Source: DATAGZ01 sp036263455
GTDB lineage: Bacteria > Pseudomonadota > Alphaproteobacteria > Dongiales > Dongiaceae
Assembly: GCA_036263455.1 (NCBI GenBank)
Contig: DATAGZ010000021.1
Span: forward strand, 1 to 64,000
Reading direction: 5' to 3'
DNA length: 64,000 nt
The position numbers and the translations under genes were made by a program. The notes beneath the pieces were generated by a model. That model saw only the letters and a list, made by a program, of their open reading frames with translations. It was not told the origin of the DNA and ran no database searches. Below, one piece after another: positions 1 to 7,412 of this stretch. How positions within the stretch are numbered: position 1 is the first letter of the stretch; each line of letters opens with the position of its first letter.

Positions 1-1269
1 CTTGCCAAGGCCGAAGTCCAGCAACTGGAAGTTGCCGCCGACCTTGAAGCCACCGATCGTGCCGACGAGGCCGGTCTGGTAGCTGTTGGGACCCGCACGA
101 TTATGGTGCCGAACATGGCCGTCTTCCGTCTGATCGAACTCATAGCCCTTGGCATAGATCGAATCGGTGCCGAGACCGGAGTTGAAACCCCACTCGCCGC
201 CGCCGCCCCAGTTCAAGCTCCATCCGTCGCCTTCCAACGTGTAGGTCGCGTAGGCTGAGAACTCATGGAGATTCTGGCCGCGCTGCACGTAGGGAGTGCC
301 GTTACCGAAGGTCTGCGAATTCTGGCTGCGGATGCCGTTGTCGGGCGAATAGCTCAGCAACAGCTGGAAGCCCGCGAATTCCGGAGTTTCGTACAGAATC
401 TCGGTCGCCGTGCCGTTGATGGTCGCGCAGTTGAAGTTCGATCCCACGCCCAAGGCTTGTTCGTAATGCGAGCCGGTGCCGTTCTGCGAGAAGGCGCCGA
501 ACGAACCCAGGCCGCCCGGAGCAGTGACGCAAGCCTTGCCGAGAGCATCGGAATCGTTACCGATATGCAATTCACCGAAGCCGCCCTTGAAATAGGCATA
601 GGATTGGTCGATCTGGTTGTTCTTCGGATCGCCTTCGAGCTCGACATGCACACCGACGGTCAGGCCATTGTCGAGGGTGGTCTCACCCTTGAAATGGATT
701 TCCGAATCGTTGGTCAGCGAATCGATATTGGCGCGGAATCCCGCGTCGCGATTGGTGCGGCTACGGTAGATCGCATAGGTGTCGATAATCGGACGACCGG
801 TTACCGGGTCGGTGGCGGGAGAGCCATCCGGGTTCCGTCGCACCGCATAGCGCAGCTTGTACCGGCCATGGCGGAACGAGTTTTGGTCGGTGTTGATATT
901 TCCACCGGGGACTTGATTGTCAAGCACCGGCGTGCCCGCACCCACCACAGGGTCGCTCACGAAACCGCGAGGAATGCCGGCAATACCGTTGTTGAACGCA
1001 CTCGGACGGACGTTATAGACGTTACCCTGATACGTCGTACCATAGCCGACTGGAAGCGGCAGGCCGGCCGCACCGGAGACGTCGGTCAGACCGCCGTCAT
1101 TGTTGTCATTCGTGACGCCCTTGCGGTCGTCATCGAAATTCAGGATGTAGAAGGTATTGAAGAAGCCGCCAACGGTCAGCTTAATCCCCTTGTCGTCGGC
1201 ATGCGCGGCGTGACTGGCCAGGAGGCCTGCGCCGATCAGTGCCGAAGTACCGATGAGAATCTTTTTCAT
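1..1269 (-). CDS. Outer-membrane porin, partial (3' end beyond window)
   Basis: The minus strand from the ATG at 1269 is open to the window edge, 423 codons with no stop. The first ~25 residues form a Sec signal peptide (KKI charged start, Leu/Ala/Gly core, cleavage after a HAAHA-type site before DDKG). What follows is Gly/Asn/Asp/aromatic-rich with alternating beta-strand character and loops rich in N, G and D, as in general alphaproteobacterial porins (Gram-negative porin superfamily); segments such as YFKGGFGELHIGND and FQLLLSYSPDNG fit strand-turn repeats. It would be a trimeric outer-membrane diffusion channel. Substrate cannot be read. The C-terminal strand is missing because of the window edge. 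Its leader (1270-1491) holds a short direct repeat. Porin class is confident; the exact family is not. Confidence 0.85.
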   Translation of the reverse strand, partial: MKKILIGTSALIGAGLLASHAAHADDKGIKLTVGGFFNTFYILNFDDDRKGVTNDNNDGGLTDVSGAAGLPLPVGYGTTYQGNVYNVRPSAFNNGIAGIPRGFVSDPVVGAGTPVLDNQVPGGNINTDQNSFRHGRYKLRYAVRRNPDGSPATDPVTGRPIIDTYAIYRSRTNRDAGFRANIDSLTNDSEIHFKGETTLDNGLTVGVHVELEGDPKNNQIDQSYAYFKGGFGELHIGNDSDALGKACVTAPGGLGSFGAFSQNGTGSHYEQALGVGSNFNCATINGTATEILYETPEFAGFQLLLSYSPDNGIRSQNSQTFGNGTPYVQRGQNLHEFSAYATYTLEGDGWSLNWGGGGEWGFNSGLGTDSIYAKGYEFDQTEDGHVRHHNRAGPNSYQTGLVGTIGGFKVGGNFQLLDFGLGK

Positions 1270-1343
1270 CTCGATATTTTCCTTTTGTTGCACAGAGGAT
1301 TGGAGCCCCCAATTCCCCTGTCCTCCTGCCGATCGCTCTACTC

Positions 1344-1368
1344 GTGCCCCGAATTTGGTGCCCCGAAT
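1344..1368. repeat. Tandem 11-bp direct repeat in the porin leader
   Basis: GTGCCCCGAAT occurs at 1344-1354 and again at 1358-1368, a 14-bp period, 75 to 100 nt upstream of the porin start codon. It could be an operator or a structured leader element for porin control. No known regulator motif is recognised. The rest of 1270-1491 holds a weak promoter-like TTGACT (minus strand) and no gene. Confidence 0.4.
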
Positions 1369-1491
1369 CGAGGGAACTTCAGGCGGACAGACGAAAATTC
1401 AGGCATTAACCCTGGCAAGTCAAAGTAATTTGCGCGTGGCTGTATCATTTTGTCGACACCTGTGGCTTTTTTACAACAGCCGCAGCGTGCT

Positions 1492-2367
1492 CTATTTGCG
1501 CCGTCGCGCGAGGCCTAGAGCCCTTCGGTAAAGCGCGCTGCGCGGCAAGCCGAATTCCTGGGCGGCCAGCGCCGCCGCACGGCTCGGCGCATGGCTGCGC
1601 AGCAAATCCTCCAGATATTCCGAGACCTCTTCTTCGCCGGGCGCGGCGGATGCCAGAGGGGGGCCGACCACGATGACGATTTCTCCCCTGGGGACGTCGG
1701 TAAATTTCGCGGCGAGTTCCGGAAGTGTTCCTCTGAGCACTTCTTCGTGGCGCTTGGTTAATTCCCGCGCGACGCAGGCGGGACGAGGCCCCCAGGCCTG
1801 GACCATGGCGGAAAGCGTTGCGCCGAGCCGCCGGGGGCTTTCAAAGAAGATCAGGGTCGCGGGAATATTGCCATAGGCGTGCAGGGCCTTGTCCCGGGCG
1901 AGCGGTTTGGGGGGCAAGAAGCCGCCGAAGAAGAAGCGGTCGGAGGGGAGGCCGGAGAGGATCAGCGCCATGAGGGGGGCGCTGGGACCGGGGACGGCGG
2001 TCACTGGAATGTCCGCGGCAATCGCCTCGCGGACGAGTTTGTAGCCAGGGTCGGAAATCAAGGGCGTGCCGGCATCACTGATAAGCGCGAGACGCTCCCC
2101 TTTCGCCAGCGCCTCGAGCAGGTGCGGCCGCATGGTCTGGGCGTTGTGCTCGTGGTAGGGCAGGCAAGGCGTGGCGATTCCATAACGGCGTAGGAGAATC
2201 TGGCTCGTGCGCGTATCCTCGGCGGCAATGCGGTCGGCGTCTTTCAGTGCGGCGATGGCCCGGGCGCTCATATCCCCGAGATTGCCGATCGGGGTTGCAA
2301 CCAGGATCAGGCTTGGCCGTGGCCACGGATTGCGTGGTTCTTCCTCGCTTGCTAGGTTGGTTTCCAT
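1492..2367 (-). CDS. rsmI: 16S rRNA (cytidine(1402)-2'-O)-methyltransferase
   Basis: RsmI methylates the 2'-O of C1402 in 16S rRNA using S-adenosylmethionine. The 291-residue protein has the family's N-terminal block LILVATPIGNLGD (about residues 17-29), an AEDTR segment, the LISDAGTPLISDPG loop and the VPGPSA motif of the tetrapyrrole-methylase fold, and normal length. The reading frame stays open much further upstream (to 2775), but homology begins only near 2367, so that ATG is chosen. It lies within CATG (2365-2368), whose other strand supplies the start of the divergent lipoprotein gene. In many Proteobacteria rsmI sits next to an LppC/LpoA gene and yraN; here yraN is about 6.5 kb away. 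Confidence 0.93.
   Translation of the reverse strand: METNLASEEEPRNPWPRPSLILVATPIGNLGDMSARAIAALKDADRIAAEDTRTSQILLRRYGIATPCLPYHEHNAQTMRPHLLEALAKGERLALISDAGTPLISDPGYKLVREAIAADIPVTAVPGPSAPLMALILSGLPSDRFFFGGFLPPKPLARDKALHAYGNIPATLIFFESPRRLGATLSAMVQAWGPRPACVARELTKRHEEVLRGTLPELAAKFTDVPRGEIVIVVGPPLASAAPGEEEVSEYLEDLLRSHAPSRAAALAAQEFGLPRSALYRRALGLARRRK
2330..2358 (+). promoter_or_regulatory. Predicted promoter of the LpoA-like gene (leaderless)
   Basis: TTGCGT (2330-2335), a 17-bp spacer and TAGGTT (2353-2358). The ATG at 2366 lies 7 nt after the -10 box, so transcription would begin at or beside the start codon. The promoter lies inside the 5' end of rsmI. Confidence 0.5.
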
Positions 2368-3511
2368 GCGTTTCGTCGTCCTTGCCGTCGCTCTTGCCCT
2401 TGCCGCCTGTGTTTCTAACCCAAGCCCGCCCATCGGCAAAGCGGTCCCGCGGCTATCACCGCCGTCTCCCCCGCCGACCGCCATTGTACCGCCGCAGCAG
2501 GTCGCGCCGCCGCCATCCGATTCGCCAGAGGCAGGGTTGCTGCTGCCGCTCAGCGGCGCCAACGAAAAGCTTGGACGTAATTTATTGCATGCGGCCGAGA
2601 TGGCGCTTCTTGAATCCCCACCTAGCCTGTTGCGGCTGGTCCCCATCGATACGGGACGGGGAGCGATCTCGCTCGATAGCGGGAGCGGAGGCAGCGGCGC
2701 AATCCTCCTCGGGCCGATTTTTTCCACGGAAACCAAGCAGCTCGGCCATCCCGCTGTGCCGGTCCTCGCGCTCACGAACGACAGTTCAGCGGCACGCCCG
2801 GGCGTTTATGTGCTGGGCGTGACCCCGGAAATGCAGATGAACCGCGTCCTGTCCTACGCCCTGTCCCAAGGGCTGCGCCATTACGCGGCCCTGCTTCCCG
2901 ACACGCCCTATGGACACGTGATCTCGTCCTCCATGGAAAAGACCCTCGGCCAGGGCGGTGGATCCATCCTCCAGACCGTCTTCTATGCACCCGACAGCTC
3001 CGATTTCACCGTTCCGGTGCAAAGGCTGGCCGATGTCTATCGCGCGCAGCCGTTTGAGGCGCTAGTGCTTCCGGAGGGCGGCACCCGCGGCGCTACCCTC
3101 GCCGGCCAGGTCCGCCGCCTCGGCATGAGCGCGGACAAGGTACGATTGATCGGCAGCGGACTCTGGCAGACTGCCGACGCCGATCCGGCGCTGGCTGGCG
3201 GCTGGTATGCCGCCACCCCTCCGGAGCGTCAGCAAAGTTTTATGCGGCGCTATCAGCAGATTTATGGCGAAGCGGCTGACCCGCGCGGTCTTCTGCTTTA
3301 TGACGCGGTTTCCCTCGCGGCTGCGATGAGCAGGAGCGCCATCACGCCCGCCGAACTGGAGACGCGCGATGGCTATAGCGGGCTGAGCGGCCTGTTCCGC
3401 CTCGAACCCAGCGGCGCGGTCGAACGGGGTTTGGCAATTCTCGAAGCAACCCCACAAGGTGCGCACGTCAGGGACGCGGCGCCCGAGCGCTTCCCCGCGC
3501 CGGCGAGCTGA
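2366..3511 (+). CDS. LppC/LpoA-type penicillin-binding-protein activator lipoprotein
   Basis: A 381-residue lipoprotein. The N-terminus has a short hydrophobic stretch ending in a lipobox (LAAC, Cys at about residue 15), followed by a Pro/Ser-rich linker, then a periplasmic-binding-protein-like domain with the LLLPLSGANEKLGRNLLHAAEMAL opening typical of LppC/LpoA C-terminal domains and branched-chain amino-acid receptors. In gamma-Proteobacteria LpoA stimulates penicillin-binding protein 1A from the outer membrane; whether alphaproteobacterial versions do so is inference. It has only the receptor-like domain, not the TPR-like N-terminal half of E. coli LpoA. Its start codon shares CATG with rsmI, and no Shine-Dalgarno is seen. 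Convergent with xth. Confidence 0.82.
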   Translation: MRFVVLAVALALAACVSNPSPPIGKAVPRLSPPSPPPTAIVPPQQVAPPPSDSPEAGLLLPLSGANEKLGRNLLHAAEMALLESPPSLLRLVPIDTGRGAISLDSGSGGSGAILLGPIFSTETKQLGHPAVPVLALTNDSSAARPGVYVLGVTPEMQMNRVLSYALSQGLRHYAALLPDTPYGHVISSSMEKTLGQGGGSILQTVFYAPDSSDFTVPVQRLADVYRAQPFEALVLPEGGTRGATLAGQVRRLGMSADKVRLIGSGLWQTADADPALAGGWYAATPPERQQSFMRRYQQIYGEAADPRGLLLYDAVSLAAAMSRSAITPAELETRDGYSGLSGLFRLEPSGAVERGLAILEATPQGAHVRDAAPERFPAPAS

Positions 3512-3535
3512 TTAGTATCGGCGCAGGTCATTCCT

Positions 3536-4318
3536 CTAGCCGAGATCGGTCACGACCGCGACATGGTCGGAGGGCTGCTCCCAGGCGCGCATCTCGCGCA
3601 GGGTTTTACTTGCCGCCAGCGCGGGAACGAGATCGGGCGTCACCCAGATGTGGTCCAGCCGCCGCCCCCGGTCGTTCCGGGTCCAGTCCGGCGAGCGGTA
3701 CGACCACCAGGAATAAAGCTTTTCCTCGGGCGGCACGAAATGGCGAGCGCTGTCGACAAATCCTCCTGCCTTTTGCCAGGCGTTCAGGCGCTCGACCTCG
3801 CCCGGCGTATGGCTCACGATATTCAGGAGCTGGCGATGCGACCAGACGTCATGCTCGAGCGGCGCGACATTGAGGTCGCCCGTGACGATCGTGCGCTCGG
3901 GGGGACTGGCACGGAAATACGCCGCGACCTCGTCCAAGAAATCGAGCTTGTGCCGAAATTTCTGATTGAGCGCGGGATCGGGAATATCTCCACCTGCCGG
4001 AACATAGAAATTATGCAGCGTAATGCCCCCGGGCAGATGAACCACGCCGTGGCGGCAATCCGCTTTCTGGCACCAGAGCTCGGGATCTTTCGCCGCGAGG
4101 GGCAGGCGCGAAAGGATGGCGACGCCGTTATAGGATTTCATGCCATGGTGCAACACATGGGGATAGCCGAGCGCGGTCACTGCCTCGCGCGGAAAGAGGT
4201 CGTCCGAGACCTTGATCTCCTGAAGGCAGATGACGTCGGGCTGTTCGCTCTCAACCAATCGCCGAAGAAGAGGCAGCCGCAGCCGCAGTGAATTGATGTT
4301 CCAGCTCGCAATACGCAT
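3536..4318 (-). CDS. xth: Exodeoxyribonuclease III (AP endonuclease)
   Basis: A 260-residue endonuclease/exonuclease/phosphatase-fold enzyme of base-excision repair that cleaves DNA 5' to abasic sites and trims 3' ends. Visible signatures are MRIASWNINSLRLR at the N-terminus, the metal-binding Glu in CLQEIK (about residue 34), YNGVAILS, the catalytic TGDLNVAP (about 147-154), the DH.W near RRLDHIWV and the final SDHVAV with the catalytic His. Length matches ExoIII. It converges with the lipoprotein gene across 24 nt and diverges from coaE, so the 45-nt gap at 4319-4363 carries the coaE promoter. Confidence 0.95.
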   Translation of the reverse strand: MRIASWNINSLRLRLPLLRRLVESEQPDVICLQEIKVSDDLFPREAVTALGYPHVLHHGMKSYNGVAILSRLPLAAKDPELWCQKADCRHGVVHLPGGITLHNFYVPAGGDIPDPALNQKFRHKLDFLDEVAAYFRASPPERTIVTGDLNVAPLEHDVWSHRQLLNIVSHTPGEVERLNAWQKAGGFVDSARHFVPPEEKLYSWWSYRSPDWTRNDRGRRLDHIWVTPDLVPALAASKTLREMRAWEQPSDHVAVVTDLG

Positions 4319-4329
4319 GATTCGGGTGC

Positions 4330-4358
4330 TTGTCTTGTCTTTCCTATCCGATTACCGT
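4330..4358 (+). promoter_or_regulatory. Predicted coaE promoter
   Basis: TTGTCT (4330-4335), 17-bp spacer, TACCGT (4353-4358); the ATG follows after five bases (GAGGA). The same close -10/start arrangement appears at several other genes in the window. GAGGA could also serve as a weak ribosome-binding site if transcription starts elsewhere. Confidence 0.4.
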
Positions 4359-4363
4359 GAGGA

Positions 4364-4954
4364 ATGAAAGTCATCGGCCTCACCGGCTCGATTGGCATGG
4401 GGAAATCGACTGCCTTGGCCATGATTGCCCGGATGGGCATCCCGGTCTTCGATGCCGACAAGATCGCCCGGCTGCTGACCGCCCCGGGCGGGCCAGCGCT
4501 TTCCGCCCTCGAACGACATTTTCCCGACTTTGTCAGGGATGGGATCGTCGACAGGCCGGGGCTGGCAAGCCATGTCTTTACCCGCGACCCCGAGCGGCGC
4601 AGGCTGGAAGCCGTGCTGCACCCTTTAATCGCCCAGGAACGGGAGCGGTTTCTGCGTTTCCATATGCGCGGTCGGCACGCAATGGTGGTGCTCGATATTC
4701 CGCTGCTTTATGAAAGCCGGCTGGATCCGCTGTGCGACGCGGTTATCCTGGTCTGGGCGCCGCCTTTTTTACAGCAGAGCCGGGTGCTCGCCCGGCCCCG
4801 CATGGATGCCGCCTTGCTCGCCGCTATTCGCGCCCGCCAGATGCAGGACAGCGAGAAGAAGCGCCGGGCCGACTTCCTTTTGCCGAGCGGACTCGGCCGG
4901 GCCTTGACCTTCCGCCGCCTTCGGCGCATTTTCGCAACAATCGATCATGCGTGA
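4364..4954 (+). CDS. coaE: Dephospho-CoA kinase
   Basis: Last step of coenzyme A synthesis: phosphorylates the 3'-OH of dephospho-CoA with ATP in the cytosol. The 196-residue protein opens with VIGLTGSIGMGKST (P-loop, residues ~3-16), then PVFDADKIAR (substrate-binding Asp), and carries the CoaE LDIPLLYE segment (about residues 110-117) and a lid region with repeated Arg. Its 3' end overlaps dnaQ by 8 nt, so the two are translationally coupled. coaE next to dnaQ is a common proteobacterial arrangement. Confidence 0.95.
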   Translation: MKVIGLTGSIGMGKSTALAMIARMGIPVFDADKIARLLTAPGGPALSALERHFPDFVRDGIVDRPGLASHVFTRDPERRRLEAVLHPLIAQERERFLRFHMRGRHAMVVLDIPLLYESRLDPLCDAVILVWAPPFLQQSRVLARPRMDAALLAAIRARQMQDSEKKRRADFLLPSGLGRALTFRRLRRIFATIDHA

Positions 4955-5627
4955 GATAGTTCTCGATACGGAAACGACAGGGCTCGACCCCCGAAGCGGA
5001 CACCGACTGGTGGAGATCGGCTGCATCGAGCTCTTCAACCGCATTCCTACCGGCAAGCAATGGCACACCTATCTCAATCCCGGACGCGACGTGCCCGAGG
5101 AAGCGCTGCGCGTACATGGCCTCTCCGCGACCTTCCTGCGCAGCTATCCCGCTTTCGAGAAAAAAGCCGAAGAGCTGTTGCTCTTCCTGGGCGACGCGCC
5201 GCTGGTGGCCCACAATGCCGATTTCGACGTGGCTTTTCTCAATTGGGAATTGGGCCTGTGCGGTCACCCTCTGTTGGAGCAGGGGCGCGTCATCGATTCG
5301 TTGAAGCTCGCGCGCGAGCGTTTCCCGGGCGCGCTGGTCGGGCTCGACGCCCTGTGCCGGCGCTTCAATATCGACAATACCCGGCGGACGCTGCATGGCG
5401 CGCTGCTCGATGCCCAGTTGCTGGCCGAAGTTTATCTCGAGCTGACCGGTGGCCGGCAGACGAGCCTTGTTCTGGCGACCGAGAATACCGCGACTTCGGA
5501 CCTCGCCTCACCGCCGATCATTCCTTCCGAGATTCGCGTGAAGCGTCCGCACACCGCCAGCCCCGAGGAATTGATCGCCCATCGCGCCTTCCTGGCCAAG
5601 CTGGTCAATCCCATCTGGGAATCGTGA
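4947..5627 (+). CDS. dnaQ: DNA polymerase III epsilon subunit (3'-5' proofreading exonuclease)
   Basis: DEDDh exonuclease that proofreads replication. A 226-residue protein with Exo I VLDTETTGLDP (residues ~5-15, catalytic Asp and Glu), Exo II VAHNADFDVAFL, and Exo III ending LHGALLDAQLLAEVYLELTGG, which carries the catalytic His and Asp. The C-terminal tail after about residue 175 would bind the polymerase alpha subunit. Starts inside the end of coaE. The panB start candidates (GTG at 5624 and 5630) lie at its stop codon, implying one operon. Confidence 0.95.
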   Translation: MREIVLDTETTGLDPRSGHRLVEIGCIELFNRIPTGKQWHTYLNPGRDVPEEALRVHGLSATFLRSYPAFEKKAEELLLFLGDAPLVAHNADFDVAFLNWELGLCGHPLLEQGRVIDSLKLARERFPGALVGLDALCRRFNIDNTRRTLHGALLDAQLLAEVYLELTGGRQTSLVLATENTATSDLASPPIIPSEIRVKRPHTASPEELIAHRAFLAKLVNPIWES

Positions 5628-5629
5628 CC

Positions 5630-6472
5630 GTGAGCGCCCAAGCACCCCATCCCCGCAGGACCATCCCCGAATTGCGCGCCCGCAAGGGCGGGGAACCGAT
5701 CGTGTGCTTGACCTGCTATACCGCGCCGATGGCCCGGCTGCTCGATCCTCATGTCGATCTGCTGCTGGTGGGCGATTCGCTCGGCATGGTCCTCTATGGA
5801 TTCGAGACGACTTTGCCCGTGACCCTCGAGATGATGGTCCAGCACGGCGCGGCGGTGCGGCGCGCATCCAGCCAGGCGGCCGTGGTCATCGACATGCCGT
5901 TCGGTGCCTATCAGGAAAGCCCCGCTCAGGCCTTTGCCAATGCGGCGCGCGTCCTGCGCGACACCGGGGCCCAAGCGGTGAAGCTCGAGGGTGGTATCGA
6001 AATGGCGGAGACCGTCGCCTTTCTCGTCGAGCGCGGCATTCCGGTGATGGGTCATGTCGGACTCACCCCGCAATCGGTCCATCAGATGGGCGGCTATCGC
6101 GCCCGCGGCCGGGAGAAACTCGAATCGGACCATATATTGCGGGGCGCTCAGGAGATCGCCCAGGCAGGAGCCTTCGCCATCGTCGTAGAAGGCGTTATGG
6201 AGGCTCTCGCCCAGAGCATCACCACGCGCATTCCCGTTCCCACCATCGGTATCGGCGCGTCCGCCGCATGCGATGGCCAGGTCCTGGTCACCGAGGATGT
6301 GCTGGGCCTCTCCGGGATGAATCGCCCGCGTTTTGCCAAGGGCTACGCCGATCTAGGGCCGATGGTCGAGGAGGCCGTTCGCCAATATGGCCGCGATGTG
6401 CGCAGTCGGCGTTTTCCGTCCGCCGAGCATGTCTTCGGTGCGGCCAAGAAGCCGGTGATGCCGCATTCCTGA
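5630..6472 (+). CDS. panB: 3-methyl-2-oxobutanoate hydroxymethyltransferase
   Basis: First committed step of pantothenate (hence CoA) synthesis: transfers a hydroxymethyl group from 5,10-methylene-THF to alpha-ketoisovalerate. TIM-barrel protein of about 280 residues with the metal and substrate motifs LLLVGDSLGMVLYG, VVIDMPFGAYQ, VKLEGG and MGHVGLTPQSV, and the catalytic Glu in VVEGV. There is no suitable ATG near the family N-terminus; two in-frame GTGs exist (5624, overlapping the dnaQ stop, and 5630). GGGA at 5617-5620 is better spaced for 5630, so that is chosen. Linking panB to coaE places two CoA-pathway enzymes in one transcript. Confidence 0.94.
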   Translation: MSAQAPHPRRTIPELRARKGGEPIVCLTCYTAPMARLLDPHVDLLLVGDSLGMVLYGFETTLPVTLEMMVQHGAAVRRASSQAAVVIDMPFGAYQESPAQAFANAARVLRDTGAQAVKLEGGIEMAETVAFLVERGIPVMGHVGLTPQSVHQMGGYRARGREKLESDHILRGAQEIAQAGAFAIVVEGVMEALAQSITTRIPVPTIGIGASAACDGQVLVTEDVLGLSGMNRPRFAKGYADLGPMVEEAVRQYGRDVRSRRFPSAEHVFGAAKKPVMPHS

Positions 6473-6488
6473 TATAGCCCGGTCGCGC

Positions 6489-7412
6489 ATGGCCTTCGCG
6501 GTTCTTATCTTGGGCGCCGTGCTGATCTCGACTTCCGGTATTTTCGTCAAGATTTCCCCGCTCGGTCCGGATGGGACCGGCTTCTATCGAATGTTTCTCT
6601 CGCTGCCGGCACTCGGCTTGTGGATGCTCTGGCGCGGTCGGCACGCGCCTTATCCGGTCGTGCGGCGCGTAGATTGGATAGCGCTCGCCTGCGCTGGAAT
6701 CTTCCTGGCCGCCGACCTGATCGTCTGGCATCGTGCGCTGCATCTCATTCCCGTCGGGGCGGCGACCTTGCTCGGCAATACGGCGCCCTTCTGGGTGGCG
6801 CTTTCCGGCTATCTCTTCTTCGGCGAACGCTTCGGCCTGCGCTTCCTCTTCGGCATGGGTCTGGCTTTCGGCGGCGCCTGCCTCCTGGTGCTGGGTTCGG
6901 GTCAGCCGCTCGGTGGGGGCGGATGGATCGGCTATGCGCTCGGCCTGGCCGCGGGGATCGGCTATGCCGGCTACATCAGGGGCGTAGGCTGGGCGCGCGG
7001 CCGGCTAAAGAACAGCCAGGTGATGGTGTATAGCGCGCTGTTTGCGGCGCTTACCATGCTCGCACCGATGCTGGTGACCGAGACACAATATTGGCCTGTG
7101 AACATTCATGGCTGGAGCGTGCTTGTGGGGCTTGCCTATATCAGCCAAATCATGGGACAAGGATTGATCGCCTGGGCGATGGGCGCGTTACCACCATCCT
7201 TCACGGCAGTAAGCCTGTTGCTCAATCCGGTCGCGGCGGCGTGTTTCGCCTGGCTCGCATTGGGCGAGACGGTGACGGTTGCGCAGATGATCGGGGGAGC
7301 CGCCGTGCTGGCCGGAATCGTTATCGCGCGCGGACAAGGCCAGAAGAGGGGGAAGAATGCGCCGCCAAAGAAAGGCGAAAATTGTTGCCACGCTGGGACC
7401 GGCCACGACTAG
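6489..7412 (+). CDS. EamA/DMT-family membrane transporter
   Basis: A 307-residue inner-membrane protein with about ten hydrophobic segments arranged as two EamA repeats, typical of drug/metabolite transporters. The first repeat begins MAFAVLILGAVLISTSGIFVK; each half carries the family's conserved helix ends (for example LLGNTAPFWVALSGYLFFGER in repeat 1 and LLLNPVAAACFAWLALGETV in repeat 2). Substrate cannot be inferred; relatives export amino acids or small metabolites. The 3' end overlaps pyk by 56 nt in another frame, suggesting coexpression. The last ~25 residues (basic, KRGKNAPPKKGE) are cytoplasmic. Confidence 0.85.
   Translation: MAFAVLILGAVLISTSGIFVKISPLGPDGTGFYRMFLSLPALGLWMLWRGRHAPYPVVRRVDWIALACAGIFLAADLIVWHRALHLIPVGAATLLGNTAPFWVALSGYLFFGERFGLRFLFGMGLAFGGACLLVLGSGQPLGGGGWIGYALGLAAGIGYAGYIRGVGWARGRLKNSQVMVYSALFAALTMLAPMLVTETQYWPVNIHGWSVLVGLAYISQIMGQGLIAWAMGALPPSFTAVSLLLNPVAAACFAWLALGETVTVAQMIGGAAVLAGIVIARGQGQKRGKNAPPKKGENCCHAGTGHD

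Noticed and set aside
265..1428. A 387-codon plus-strand open frame at the left edge
   Set aside because: Lies opposite the porin gene, which has a signal peptide and beta-barrel pattern on the minus strand over the same span.
1438..1479. GGCTGT...ACAGCC inverted repeat as an rsmI terminator
   Set aside because: The arms are 6 bp and about 30 nt apart with no T-run in the rsmI direction at the right place.
2368..2775. Upstream extension of the rsmI frame
   Set aside because: RsmI homology starts near 2367; the extension lies inside the divergent lipoprotein gene and is low complexity.
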